Positions 1-8,513 of a DNA stretch of 64,000 bases are shown piece after piece. How positions within the stretch are numbered: position 1 is the first letter of the stretch; each line of letters opens with the position of its first letter. Both the position numbers and the translations under genes were made by a program. The notes under the pieces are model-generated. The model was not told where the DNA came from. It saw only the letters and a program-made list of their open reading frames with translations, and made no database searches. The DNA is taken from positions 1 to 64,000 of the forward strand of contig JAHJGM010000002.1 of NCBI GenBank assembly GCA_018824305.1. Reading direction: 5' to 3'. The stretch is from a bacterium (lineage in GTDB: Bacteria; Campylobacterota; Campylobacteria; Campylobacterales; Sulfurimonadaceae).

Positions 1-36
1 AATATTACAAAAATGTAATAAATGAGGATATCAATA

Positions 37-1611
37 ATGAAAAAAACACTACTGGTTTCTTTAGCTGCTGCGACCCTGCTTATGAACAATGCAAGTGCAG
101 CAACGATGTATGATCGTTTCGAAGCTATGGAAAAAGAGATGAATAAGTTAAAGGCAGAAATAGCAGACTTAAAAGCTAAGGAGAAAACTCCTACAAAAGC
201 ATCTATGAAAAAAGATAACTCCGACGAGGAAGATGATGAAGATAAACCCGTCGCTTCAAGATCATCAGATGATGACGAAGAGGATGCTGAACCTACAGTC
301 GAAGAAAAAATTTCAGATATGCAAGATAGCATCGATAATCTCAATAAAAGAACAGGCGGTAACCACCTAAAGTTCAATGTTGATTTTAGAACTACGGTAG
401 AAAATATGCAATACAAAATGGCTGACGGTTCTACAAACAGCAGTGATGCATTTATGACAAATAGATTATGGCTTGGCATGAACTGGGCTGCAAATGACAA
501 TATTAGTTTTACGGGACAGTTAGCGTACAATAAAGCCTATGGGGCAAGAAGCGGTGCCAGTACTGGAAACTCATTTGAAACCTTTGACTGGATAACAAAC
601 GAGAATGCTTATGACGACACGTTAAGAGTCCGTTCTGCTTACTTTTTTTATAAAAACGGTACCTTCTTAGGAACCAATATCCCTTGGACTTTTAGTCTAG
701 GACGCCGTCCATCTACGAATGGTCATCTTGTAAACTTACGTGATGACGATCCTGCCGCTTCTCCGATGGGACATACCATCAATGTAGAATTTGACGGTCT
801 AAGCTCAAAATTCAGCCTTGAAAAAGTAACTGGCGTCAATGGTATGTATGTCAAGTTTTGTGCAGGACGCGGCGGTACGAATGCTCAGCCTAAATTCTCT
901 GCGGCACCATATTCAAAAGATGCAAACAGCATAAATGATATAGATTTGGCAGGACTTATATTTGTCCCTTATGACAACGGTCAATATAAATTCGGTACTC
1001 AATTTTATTATGCGAACAATCTAATAGATGTCGTGACTCCTGCAAGCACTACATTTGAAAATGTCGGTGGTCTCTACAGCGGAACAGTCAATTTTGTCGC
1101 AAACGGGATAGGCGATGAGTGGAGCGACTTTTTGGACAGCACTATATTTTTTATAAGCGGCGCCTGGTCGCAGACAAATCCTTACGACGGTAAAAGCATG
1201 CTTGGAAGCACAAGTTCTGAAGCCGGATATTCAGGGTGGGTAGGACTTCAAATTCCTTCACTGATCAGTGAAAACGGTAAATGGGGGATCGAGTATAACT
1301 ACGGCTCTAAATATTGGAGAAGCATAACTTATGCCGAGGACACAAATATCGGTTCGAAGCTGGCGACTCGCGGTAATGCTTATGAAGCTTATTTCACTGA
1401 ACCTTTGATCGACAACATTCTTTCTTTACAGATTCGTTATACATACATCGATTATGAGTACACCGGAAGTAATGGATTTTTTGGTGGAAATGCGGCAGGA
1501 ACGACTGGTTCGGGAACACCTTTTAAAATCAGTGAATTACCTTCTAACGTCGCTAGTAACTACGTTGATAAAGCGCAAGATATACGCCTTTATCTTAGAT
1601 ACAGATATTGA
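37..1611 (+). CDS. DUF3373 family outer-membrane protein (porin-like)
   Basis: A 524-aa exported protein. The N-terminus is a Sec signal peptide (MKKTLLVSLAAATLLMNNASA) followed by a short coiled coil (about residues 25-50), a very acidic low-complexity stretch of Asp/Glu runs (about 60-95), a second short helix, and then a long beta-rich region with many aromatic residues that ends in a Tyr-Arg-Tyr carboxyl end typical of outer-membrane barrels. The segment around FNVDFRTTVENMQYKMADGS is the hallmark of DUF3373 proteins of Campylobacterota. An in-frame ATG at 22 exists, but the GAGGAT ribosome binding site lies between it and the ATG at 37, and the signal peptide begins at 37, so I chose 37. 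It probably forms a channel; the substrate is unknown. Confidence 0.85.
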   Translation: MKKTLLVSLAAATLLMNNASAATMYDRFEAMEKEMNKLKAEIADLKAKEKTPTKASMKKDNSDEEDDEDKPVASRSSDDDEEDAEPTVEEKISDMQDSIDNLNKRTGGNHLKFNVDFRTTVENMQYKMADGSTNSSDAFMTNRLWLGMNWAANDNISFTGQLAYNKAYGARSGASTGNSFETFDWITNENAYDDTLRVRSAYFFYKNGTFLGTNIPWTFSLGRRPSTNGHLVNLRDDDPAASPMGHTINVEFDGLSSKFSLEKVTGVNGMYVKFCAGRGGTNAQPKFSAAPYSKDANSINDIDLAGLIFVPYDNGQYKFGTQFYYANNLIDVVTPASTTFENVGGLYSGTVNFVANGIGDEWSDFLDSTIFFISGAWSQTNPYDGKSMLGSTSSEAGYSGWVGLQIPSLISENGKWGIEYNYGSKYWRSITYAEDTNIGSKLATRGNAYEAYFTEPLIDNILSLQIRYTYIDYEYTGSNGFFGGNAAGTTGSGTPFKISELPSNVASNYVDKAQDIRLYLRYRY

Positions 1612-1618
1612 TTCTTCC

Positions 1619-1644
1619 TACATGTAAGCAACCGCTTACATGTA
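1619..1644. terminator. Bidirectional hairpin between convergent genes
   Basis: A perfect 11-bp inverted repeat TACATGTAAGC / GCTTACATGTA with a 4-base loop sits in the 35-base gap between the ends of the DUF3373 gene and bcp. It has no long T run, but its position suggests a shared terminator. Both arms contain the TACATGTA palindrome that recurs through the window. Confidence 0.6.
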
Positions 1645-1646
1645 AT

Positions 1647-2150
1647 CTAGCCTCTTAACTCTTTAAGTTTCTCTCTAACCTCATCTACATGAAGTTTTTC
1701 TATCGTCTGCCCATCTTTTTTGCGTTTTACACGTACTTTGACGTTATCCCAACCCGCAGCGATCTTACCCTCCGGTGATATGATATAGGTAGTTCTGACG
1801 ATCCCCATATACTCTTTGCCGTAATTTTTCTTCATCTTCCAAACATCATATTCTTGCATCATCTTTGTGGAACTATCACTTAGCAGTGTGACTTCAATAT
1901 TGTATTTGTCTATAAATTTTTGATGTGATGCAGTACTGTCGGCACTCACACCGAGTATCATCGCATCCATATCCGAAAACTCGATTTGTGCTTCAGTAAA
2001 GTCACAAGCCTCAGTCGTACATCCCGGCGTACTGTCTTTTGGATAAAAGTATAGAACTATCCACTTCCCCTTTAAATCTCTTAAACATATCTCCACATCG
2101 TCTTGGTTTGGCAGACAAAAGTCCGGTGCTCTAGAGTTTATTGCTAACAT
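1647..2150 (-). CDS. bcp: Thioredoxin-dependent peroxiredoxin, BCP/PrxQ type
   Basis: A 167-aa thiol peroxidase that reduces hydrogen peroxide and organic hydroperoxides in the cytoplasm, using thioredoxin as electron donor. The thioredoxin fold carries the family motif YPKDSTPGCTTEACDF: Cys44 is the peroxidatic residue and Cys49, five residues on, is in the place of the resolving Cys of atypical 2-Cys BCP enzymes. Length is slightly above the usual 150-157 aa, because of a basic KVRVKRKK segment near the end. A good AAGGAG site precedes the ATG. It is a single-gene unit convergent with the DUF3373 gene. Confidence 0.93.
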   Translation of the reverse strand: MLAINSRAPDFCLPNQDDVEICLRDLKGKWIVLYFYPKDSTPGCTTEACDFTEAQIEFSDMDAMILGVSADSTASHQKFIDKYNIEVTLLSDSSTKMMQEYDVWKMKKNYGKEYMGIVRTTYIISPEGKIAAGWDNVKVRVKRKKDGQTIEKLHVDEVREKLKELRG

Positions 2151-2180
2151 TATTATTCTCCTTAATTTTATTTCATAAAA

Positions 2181-2195
2181 TGAAGGGTTCCTTCA
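2181..2195 (-). terminator. Hairpin after the dedA operon
   Basis: TGAAGG / CCTTCA stem with a 3-base loop; on the minus strand it is followed by TTTTATG. It lies between the dedA stop and the bcp ribosome binding site, so it probably ends the ftsW-murG-dedA transcript. Confidence 0.5.
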
Positions 2196-2209
2196 CTTTA
2201 AACTAGAAC

Positions 2210-2234
2210 GCCAAAGCAACAAAGTCACTTTGGC
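2210..2234. other. Stem-loop in the bcp-dedA gap
   Basis: GCCAAAG and CTTTGGC (7 bp) enclose 11 bases. The surrounding 85 bases (2196-2281) are richer in G+C than other gaps here and hold no open frame. It could be part of a longer terminator or a small RNA; nothing in the sequence decides. Confidence 0.3.
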
Positions 2235-2281
2235 TACGCTGAGCGCTATGCCACTAAAGCTTGCTCCTTACAGAGCAGAGT

Positions 2282-2890
2282 TTATTTTTTCATTACCTTG
2301 CTTTTTTTATAAAACACATATCCGACGATCAGCAGGATAACGGCTAAAATCGTTGCAATCGTAATCTCTTTTAAATAAACATGGATTAATTCCTGATTTT
2401 TACCTATAAAATATCCGAGTGCTATAAGGATAACACTCCAAACACCGGCACCTGCCCCCGTGTAAATAAGGAATATTTTCAGATTCATCTTAGAAAGCCC
2501 TGCTGGAATAGAGATCAGCTGTCTGATACCAGGAATAAGCCTGCCCGTAAAGGTCGAGATGTGTCCGTGGTTATCAAAAAAGTTATCCATCTTCTCTAAA
2601 GAGTTTTGGCTGATGAAAAAATATTTCCCGTATCGATCTAAAAACTTTCTTCCCACGAACATTGCCAAGTAATAGTTTATTAAAGCACCGAACAAAGAAC
2701 CGAGTATTGAGACTGCAAACACCGCATAAAGGTTCATCTTTGCATCTGCGATCAAAACACCCGCAGGGATAAGGATGATCTCACTGGGAAACGGTACAAA
2801 AGAACTCTCTACTGCCATAAGTAAAAAAACACCCAGATATCCCCAATCAAAAACCGTAGCTAAAAGCCACTGTGCAAACTCTGCCAACAT
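2282..2890 (-). CDS. DedA family membrane protein
   Basis: A 202-aa inner-membrane protein with about five hydrophobic segments. It shows DedA/SNARE-associated features: the re-entrant motif around PFPSEIILIPAG (about residues 33-44), the GRLIPGIRQLISIPAG segment (about 116-131) with its conserved Arg and Pro, and a final membrane helix followed by a basic KKSK tail. DedA proteins are linked to lipid carrier (undecaprenyl phosphate or phospholipid) flipping and to membrane-potential homeostasis. Its place directly after ftsW and murG, which depend on undecaprenyl-linked lipid II, fits a lipid-carrier role, but that is inference. An AAGGAT site precedes the ATG. Confidence 0.88.
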   Translation of the reverse strand: MLAEFAQWLLATVFDWGYLGVFLLMAVESSFVPFPSEIILIPAGVLIADAKMNLYAVFAVSILGSLFGALINYYLAMFVGRKFLDRYGKYFFISQNSLEKMDNFFDNHGHISTFTGRLIPGIRQLISIPAGLSKMNLKIFLIYTGAGAGVWSVILIALGYFIGKNQELIHVYLKEITIATILAVILLIVGYVFYKKSKVMKK

Positions 2891-2901
2891 CTATACATCC
2901 T

Positions 2902-3918
2902 TCATATTCTATTTTCAAATAGTTTTATCATCTCATCCGCGACATCTTTATGGGAATGTTCGATGAGCTTTTTGCTCTTTACATGTAAGTGTTCATCCAA
3001 TACGGCTAAAAACTTGTCTTCCAGACCTTCGCCTTCTCTCATGCACCAGCCCATCTCCTCTTTTACGATAAAATCCGCATTAGAAAACTGATGATCTCCG
3101 GCAGCATGGGGATAGGGAATAAAAAAAGCGGGAAGACCGTTGGCGCAAAGCTCCCACAGCGTACTCGCTCCCGAGCGGCTTACTGCAAAATCGGCGCGGC
3201 TGATGAGGGATGCTATCTCTTTGGTAAATGAGTAGAGTTCTACATCAATACCCATCTTTTCATATTCCGCTTTGACTCTTTCATAATCACGTTCGCCGCA
3301 TTGGTGAATGATCTTTATGCCTCGCTCTTTCAAAATCTGACTTACATGTAGAGCCAGATCGTTTATGGCAGTTGCACCCTGCGAACCGCCTAAGAAGATG
3401 ATAGTCTCTAACCTTTCTCTTACTCTGGCTGATTTAAAAAACACCTCTTTTACGGGATACCCTTGTATAGGCGAATCTTTTTCATAAGCCGATATGAAAG
3501 ATCTTGCATGAGGTCTTAAGATCGAGTTCAATTTTCCTACGACTGCATTTTGTTCATGGATAAAAAGAGGCAATCCAAGGGTAAAAGAGGCAAATGATGC
3601 GGGAGCCGCTGAGAAACCGCCGACACTTATGACTGCCTGCACTTTATGCTTTTTTAGTATCTTTCTTGACTCCAAGAGTGCTGCAAATATCTTGTATAGT
3701 GCTTTTATCTTTGCCGGACCGCTTTTGTTTACTACTCCGGAAGTTTGCAGAAAATAGGTGTGTGAGAAACTGCTGCGCTGCTCAAACCACATCTTGTCCT
3801 GTCCGCTTGTCGAGCCGATAAATATGACTTCATGCCCTCGTGCAACGGCAGCATTGCAAAGTGCATCTGCGATACTAAGATGTCCGCCCGTACCGCCGCC
3901 TGTTATACAGAACCTCAC
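2902..3918 (-). CDS. murG: UDP-GlcNAc:lipid I GlcNAc transferase MurG
   Basis: A 338-aa peripheral membrane enzyme that transfers GlcNAc from UDP-GlcNAc to undecaprenyl-pyrophosphoryl-MurNAc-pentapeptide, making lipid II for peptidoglycan. Visible motifs are the N-terminal glycine loop GGGTGGHL (7-14), HEQNAVVGKLN in the N-domain, the second glycine loop GGSQGA near 177 and SRSGASTLWE near 250, which contacts UDP-GlcNAc. The start is GTG: its bases overlap the TGA stop of ftsW (GTGA), so the two are translationally coupled. No ATG fits in this frame. Length is near the usual 340-360 aa. Confidence 0.95.
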   Translation of the reverse strand: MRFCITGGGTGGHLSIADALCNAAVARGHEVIFIGSTSGQDKMWFEQRSSFSHTYFLQTSGVVNKSGPAKIKALYKIFAALLESRKILKKHKVQAVISVGGFSAAPASFASFTLGLPLFIHEQNAVVGKLNSILRPHARSFISAYEKDSPIQGYPVKEVFFKSARVRERLETIIFLGGSQGATAINDLALHVSQILKERGIKIIHQCGERDYERVKAEYEKMGIDVELYSFTKEIASLISRADFAVSRSGASTLWELCANGLPAFFIPYPHAAGDHQFSNADFIVKEEMGWCMREGEGLEDKFLAVLDEHLHVKSKKLIEHSHKDVADEMIKLFENRI

Positions 3919-5105
3919 CCATTATGCCTTTTTTTATCCATATTTACTTTTTTAGATACCATAAGCACCATTCCAACTCCAATTGACGCTGCAATGATAG
4001 CCGAACCCCCATAACTTAAAAACGGAACCGATATCCCCTTGATTGGGGCGAGTCCGCTGATCCCGTAAGCGTTTATCAAGAATGCAAATGAGATGAGCAA
4101 CCCTACACCCAGACTAAAAAGATAGTTCACGGAATCATCTGAACGGTTTGCCACTTTAAAGATACGTTGGAGTATCCATAAAAATATGACCGTGACGATG
4201 AGGACGCCTATAAACCCAAACTCTTCTGATATTCCCGCGAGTATAAAGTCTGTATGCACCTCGCTTAAAAAACCCATCTTAAATGTACCGTCTCCCAGAC
4301 CTACGCCAAATACCCCGCCGTTATGAATAGCGTTTAAAGAGTGTCCTATCTGATAGGGTTCAGTCGAAGAGGGGACTCTTAAATGTGAAGCTATCGACTC
4401 CGGAAAAAGCTGTAAAATGGAGTTCTGAGCCAATGACCACCATGATTTTATACGCAATATCCTATGTTCTGCAGTTAAAACAAAAAAAGCAAAGAAGCTA
4501 AACGCACCAAAGAGCAAGACAAGAAAGAACTTAAAACTGCTGCCTGCGAACATCAGCATAAAAAGCAGAGTCAGTCCAAGTACAACGACCTGACCAAGAT
4601 CGTTTTGGACAAATGCGATAATAAACATGATGGCAATAAATATCACGGCATAAGGTAAAAAGCGCATAAACTCCTCTTTGATGCCCATTCCCCCGTGATA
4701 TCCGAGTTTTCTAGAAAAACTCCATGCCAAGAAGTAGATAAATCCTATTTTAAAAAACTCCACAGGGGCCAAAGAGAAACCGACGATCTTTATCCATCTC
4801 TTTGCTCCGCCGACTTCTGAGACCAGGCTGGCAGGTAAAAAGGGCATGACTATCATCAAAAACATGGAACCGATAAGCAGAGTGAGTCCTAATCTGTGAA
4901 GCCAAACATCAGGATCTAGTTGTGCCAAATACCACATTATGAAAATAGAAGCCAATCCAAAAGCAGCCTGACGAATGAGAAAGTGAAATTCACCGGTATT
5001 AAATAAAATAACGGTGTATGTCGTTAATGAATAAGACATCAATACGCTGATCGAGATCAAGATCGCTGTTAAAAGAAAAAGTTTTCTGTCTGCCATACCC
5101 GTCAC
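3915..5105 (-). CDS. ftsW: FtsW/RodA/SpoVE-type septal peptidoglycan polymerase
   Basis: A 396-aa polytopic protein with about ten membrane segments. SEDS-family signatures are present: the GGAKRWIKI segment (about residues 100-108), QNDLGQ (about 166-171), and near the end GISVPFLSYGGSA. SEDS proteins polymerise lipid II with a partner class B PBP; being directly upstream of murG supports FtsW over RodA. The frame opens with GTG at 5105 (GAG as a weak site); an ATG three codons later (5096) begins MADRKLF and is a plausible alternative with almost no ribosome binding site. It lies one base after the DUF2802 gene. Confidence 0.9.
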   Translation of the reverse strand: MTGMADRKLFLLTAILISISVLMSYSLTTYTVILFNTGEFHFLIRQAAFGLASIFIMWYLAQLDPDVWLHRLGLTLLIGSMFLMIVMPFLPASLVSEVGGAKRWIKIVGFSLAPVEFFKIGFIYFLAWSFSRKLGYHGGMGIKEEFMRFLPYAVIFIAIMFIIAFVQNDLGQVVVLGLTLLFMLMFAGSSFKFFLVLLFGAFSFFAFFVLTAEHRILRIKSWWSLAQNSILQLFPESIASHLRVPSSTEPYQIGHSLNAIHNGGVFGVGLGDGTFKMGFLSEVHTDFILAGISEEFGFIGVLIVTVIFLWILQRIFKVANRSDDSVNYLFSLGVGLLISFAFLINAYGISGLAPIKGISVPFLSYGGSAIIAASIGVGMVLMVSKKVNMDKKRHNG

Positions 5106-5106
5106 T

Positions 5107-5619
5107 TTATCTCAGCTGATTGATTTTTAGCACAAATTCAACTTCTGCTTTTGAAAGATGCAGTTCTTTAGAGATCGTATCGACATCGATACCCTGCTTA
5201 AAGAGTGTTGTTATCTTACTGTCGTCGTTTCCATGCACCGATGAAGGTAACGAGATCTGACGGATACCGCCTTCAAGGTTTGAGAGTCTTGTATCAACGG
5301 CAATAGAGAGATCAGCCAGATTTTGCTCGATCACTCTGATGTTTGATAAGACAGGGTTTAACATATCATAGACACTGCGCTCTATCTCATCATATATCTC
5401 ATCATCGTTCATAACTCTTTTTGTATCTATTGTAGATGATTTTTTATCCAACTCATACAGCTTTTTTTCTATCATGTATATCTGACGGTTTGAGTCCTCG
5501 ACCGCTGAAGCGATAGCTCTTATGTTTCTAGTAAGCTGTGCATCTTTTGCAAAAATATAATAGATCAGATAAAGGATGACCGCGCCAATAGCTATTAATA
5601 TGTATTCAATCGGTATCAC
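5107..5619 (-). CDS. DUF2802-like membrane-anchored protein
   Basis: A 170-aa protein with a single N-terminal membrane helix (about residues 4-22), a long helical and probably coiled-coil middle, and a C-terminal helix-turn-helix-like segment: LFKQGIDVDTISKELHLSKAEVEF. That tail matches what is seen in DUF2802 proteins, which often sit in division or motility operons of proteobacteria. Function is unknown. It overlaps the upstream gene by 14 bases and abuts ftsW, so it is probably made with the division proteins. Confidence 0.7.
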   Translation of the reverse strand: MIPIEYILIAIGAVILYLIYYIFAKDAQLTRNIRAIASAVEDSNRQIYMIEKKLYELDKKSSTIDTKRVMNDDEIYDEIERSVYDMLNPVLSNIRVIEQNLADLSIAVDTRLSNLEGGIRQISLPSSVHGNDDSKITTLFKQGIDVDTISKELHLSKAEVEFVLKINQLR

Positions 5620-6136
5620 TTTTTCCCTCTTTCATCTCTCTGATCAATATACGTTCACGTGCCGTGAGATAAGTATTCCACTCTTTTTCATCTCTCTCAT
5701 GCATCTTTATTATCTCGGCGATATTGGTATCGATCGCTTTAAAATACACGCCGATATCCCGCTTTGGATAAACAGGCATCTCAATTCTTCCGTAGTACTC
5801 GGTTTCAGGTATAAGTACCTTCTCTTTCACTTTAAAATGATGAAATCCTATACTTTCGATGTCAACGGCACTTTTGAGGTCGATACGTACAGGTACCTCA
5901 TTTTTTATAAACTTCTCAAGATTATCTATCTTTCTATGGAGTTCGACCATAAGGTTAAGCAACACGGGATCACTTTGCGATGTCTCACCACGTGCTTTAG
6001 CAAGTTTGAGCCATTGTGATATGGGATCATCATCGGTTTGACTAAGCTTGTGATACTCTCTTGAAAATCCCTCTTCATCCTCTATTGCAGGACTAAATAC
6101 GACAGATATGGGAGCCGGTACTAAACGTATGTTCAT
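5606..6136 (-). CDS. Conserved cytoplasmic protein of unknown function
   Basis: A 176-aa soluble protein without signal or membrane segment. The middle has a helical stretch (LMVELHRKIDNLEKFIKNE, about 65-83) followed by a beta-rich part (VPVRIDLKSAVDIESIGFHHF, then EYYGRIEMPVYPKRDIGVYFKAI) and a charged helix at the end. The arrangement of a helix before a small beta-barrel recalls atypical PilZ domains, but I do not see the RxxxR and DxSxxG c-di-GMP motifs, so I do not assign one. Its start overlaps the mqnP stop (ATGA) and its end overlaps the DUF2802 gene. Confidence 0.6.
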   Translation of the reverse strand: MNIRLVPAPISVVFSPAIEDEEGFSREYHKLSQTDDDPISQWLKLAKARGETSQSDPVLLNLMVELHRKIDNLEKFIKNEVPVRIDLKSAVDIESIGFHHFKVKEKVLIPETEYYGRIEMPVYPKRDIGVYFKAIDTNIAEIIKMHERDEKEWNTYLTARERILIREMKEGKSDTD

Positions 6137-6993
6137 GAGAAAACCTTATCTAATACAATAAATCCAAAAAATACGATACCTAAATAGCCGTTGATTGTAA
6201 AAAATGCTCTGTCTATCTTGGTAAAATCTTTTCTTACAAGATAATGTTCGTATGCTAGCATTGCCATGCCAAAGAGCACTGCTATATATGCAAATAACCC
6301 TAAATTTGCACATGCGACGAAAAAGCTCCAAAAAAGAATGGTCAAAAAGTGAAAAAATGCAGATATGACAAGAGTCGCTTCAGGGCCGTACTTTGACGGT
6401 ATGGAAAACAGACCGTTCTTTTTATCGAACTCGATATCCTGTAAAGAGTATAACAAGTCAAAGCCTGCCACCCAGAACATAACACCGATACTCAGCAGCA
6501 GCGACCAAGCAGGGATGCTTTCTTGCACCGCAACAACGCCCGCAAGAGGTGCCAGACCCAAAGAAATGCCGAGTATAAGATGCGCACCTTCGCTGAATCT
6601 TTTAAAATAGGAGTAACTGCCAAGAATGACCAAAATCGGAAATGAGAGATAAAATGCAAGGGAATTGATAAGGTATGCGACTGCTACAAAAACAAGAGCA
6701 TTGACGGCAGTAAAAATAAAAATGGAAGTAGGATCCAATCTTCCATCCACACTCGGACGGGAAGCTGTGCGAGGATTTGACACATCAAACTCTCTGTCTG
6801 CCCATCTGTTAAGACCCATTGCGAAATTTCTTGCACTGATAGCAGCCAAAGCACCAAGAACAAGCAGTTTAAATCCAAACCATCCGTCTGCTGCGACGAT
6901 CATTGCTATAAATATAAACGGTAATGAAAATATAGAGTGCTGAAACATCACTAGTTCATTAAAATCTTTTAATCTGTTTATATATCTTTGCAC
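6133..6993 (-). CDS. mqnP: UbiA-family polyprenyltransferase, probably MqnP of menaquinone synthesis
   Basis: A 286-aa membrane enzyme with about eight helices and both Asp-rich motifs of the UbiA superfamily: NRWADREFD (62-70) and YSLQDIEFDKKNG (about 183-195), which hold the Mg-prenyl diphosphate. The sequence ASRPS after the first motif is typical of 4-hydroxybenzoate-type members. In Campylobacterota that make menaquinone by the futalosine route this homologue attaches the isoprenoid tail (MqnP); mqnC lies at 49 kb in this window, which supports that reading over ubiquinone synthesis. The start is GTG with an AGGA site. It heads the operon leading to ftsW and murG. Confidence 0.8.
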   Translation of the reverse strand: MQRYINRLKDFNELVMFQHSIFSLPFIFIAMIVAADGWFGFKLLVLGALAAISARNFAMGLNRWADREFDVSNPRTASRPSVDGRLDPTSIFIFTAVNALVFVAVAYLINSLAFYLSFPILVILGSYSYFKRFSEGAHLILGISLGLAPLAGVVAVQESIPAWSLLLSIGVMFWVAGFDLLYSLQDIEFDKKNGLFSIPSKYGPEATLVISAFFHFLTILFWSFFVACANLGLFAYIAVLFGMAMLAYEHYLVRKDFTKIDRAFFTINGYLGIVFFGFIVLDKVFS

Positions 6994-7023
6994 GTCTGCT
7001 CTTCCTAATGTAATAAAAATTTT

Positions 7024-7029
7024 ATTATA
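7024..7029 (-). promoter_or_regulatory. -10 box for the mqnP-ftsW-murG operon
   Basis: A perfect TATAAT on the minus strand, 30 bases before the GTG start of mqnP, in a very AT-rich divergent gap. No good -35 box is visible, as is common for the main sigma factor of Campylobacterota. Confidence 0.5.
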
Positions 7030-7085
7030 AAGTTACTATTTTAGCGAAATAATACCAAATACTTCTAGTGCTAATTAGTTTATAT

Positions 7086-7094
7086 TGATATAAT
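7086..7094 (+). promoter_or_regulatory. Extended -10 promoter of miaA, leaderless
   Basis: TGATATAAT (TGn plus perfect TATAAT) ends six bases before the miaA ATG at 7101. The transcript should begin at or within a base or two of the start codon, and no ribosome binding site is present. Confidence 0.6.
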
Positions 7095-7100
7095 TTCATT

Positions 7101-7991
7101 ATGAAACAACTAGCGATTATCGGTCCAACTGCATCGGGGAAAAGTGATTTAGCTTTGAGTCTTGCTCATAAATACAATGCGTATATTTTATCAATCGATT
7201 CACTCAGTATCTATAAAGAGATAGATATCGCTTCTGCAAAACCCTCATATGATGAATTGTCTAGAGTACAACACTTTGGTATCAACGAGATATATCCGGA
7301 TGAAAACTTCAGTGTTGATATATTTATAGATATCTATAACGATACTCTGTTAAAAGCAAACGATGACAATAAGAATCTTATCATTGTCGGAGGTTCTACA
7401 TTTTATCTTAAATCTTTGCTTCAAGGCTTATCTGAGATCCCAAAGATAGAACAGCACGTAAAAGATGAAGTCGCAAAGATGCTCTTACATCTGAATGATT
7501 CCTACGACCTACTTTATAGTCTTGATAATGAGTATATGAAAAATATCGATTCAAACGACAGCTACAGAATAGAAAAGATGCTTTTGATCTATAAAGCTTC
7601 TGGACTTACGCCTACTGAATGGTTCTTGAAACATCCTCCTAAACCGATAATAAAAGACCTTGAGATATACAACATAGACGTAGAGAGAGAACTGTTGCGA
7701 AGTCGTATAGAGTTAAGAACTAAAAAGATGCTGGATATGGGTCTCATTGATGAAGTCGCCTACTTGGAACATAAATATTCAAGAGAGCCAAACAGTATGA
7801 AATCGATAGGAATTTTAGAGGTTTTAGAGTATCTTGACGGGCTTGTAACGAAAGAAAAGATGCTTGAAAATATCTCAATGCATACAGCGCAGCTGGCAAA
7901 ACGTCAACAGACTTTTAACCGTACACAGTTTCAAGATATCATTTCCGCTCCGCTTAAGGAGCTGGAGAAGATCATTGATTCAAAGTTTTAG
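7101..7991 (+). CDS. miaA: tRNA dimethylallyltransferase MiaA
   Basis: A 296-aa enzyme that adds a dimethylallyl group to N6 of A37 in tRNAs reading codons that begin with U. The P-loop GPTASGKS (8-15) is followed by SIDSLSIYKEIDIASAKPS, in which the usual DSMQVY is DSLSIY, and later by VGGSTFYLKSLLQG, the family motif GGTGLY(I/L)..LL. The end keeps KRQQTFNRTQF, matching the tRNA-binding RQ-TW region with Phe instead of Trp. The start has no ribosome binding site and lies six bases after a -10 box. The stop overlaps the stop of the convergent gene by a few bases. Confidence 0.93.
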   Translation: MKQLAIIGPTASGKSDLALSLAHKYNAYILSIDSLSIYKEIDIASAKPSYDELSRVQHFGINEIYPDENFSVDIFIDIYNDTLLKANDDNKNLIIVGGSTFYLKSLLQGLSEIPKIEQHVKDEVAKMLLHLNDSYDLLYSLDNEYMKNIDSNDSYRIEKMLLIYKASGLTPTEWFLKHPPKPIIKDLEIYNIDVERELLRSRIELRTKKMLDMGLIDEVAYLEHKYSREPNSMKSIGILEVLEYLDGLVTKEKMLENISMHTAQLAKRQQTFNRTQFQDIISAPLKELEKIIDSKF

Positions 7992-8443
7992 AACCAGCAC
8001 TTTTTGTTTTTAACGTAGATTCTATCAAAATCAGCATCTGATTTGAAGAAATAGATCAATGCTTCGATAAATGCGATAAGACCGATGATCAACGATGGAA
8101 TTCCAACAAGGATCAATCCAAGAAACCATACTGCCAGCATTATTACTCCAGCTGTCGTACAACCAAGATAAAATTTATGAACACCGAAAGCTCCTAAGAA
8201 AAGAGCCAATATTCCAGCGACTACTTTGCTTTTTTCACCAGTAGATACCACTACCGCTTTTGCTTCGGCATATATTCCAGTTGCAACCCCATCTGCACCT
8301 GCAAAATCAACCTCTACGTCTTTTGTCGGATGGATATCTGATGATTTCCATTCTGCGTTTGTAAAACTATATCTTTGTCCATCTGAACCAGATATAATCC
8401 CTTCCCCTGATTGTAAGTTAAAATCTAAAACTTTACCCTTCAT
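7988..8443 (-). CDS. TM2-domain membrane protein with an N-terminal OB-like module
   Basis: A 151-aa protein. Residues 1-60 form a beta-rich module (KGKVLDFNLQSGEGIISG, then GQRYSFTNAEWKS) that looks like a cold-shock or OB fold; the rest holds a TM2 domain: a first helix around VVAGILALFLGAFGVHKFYLG with the family HKFYLG turn, then a long second hydrophobic region. TM2 proteins are widespread and of unknown role. The next gene upstream begins with the same module. AAGGAAG precedes the ATG. Confidence 0.75.
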   Translation of the reverse strand: MKGKVLDFNLQSGEGIISGSDGQRYSFTNAEWKSSDIHPTKDVEVDFAGADGVATGIYAEAKAVVVSTGEKSKVVAGILALFLGAFGVHKFYLGCTTAGVIMLAVWFLGLILVGIPSLIIGLIAFIEALIYFFKSDADFDRIYVKNKKCWF

Positions 8444-8513
8444 ACACTTCCTTTAAAAATAACAAATTTCGTTTTATTCTACTAGGTAAAGTATTAATTG
8501 CTCATAAAGTTTA

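Noticed and set aside
5606-6136. PilZ (c-di-GMP-binding) domain
   Set aside because: The helix plus beta-barrel look is suggestive, but the RxxxR and D/NxSxxG motifs were not found.
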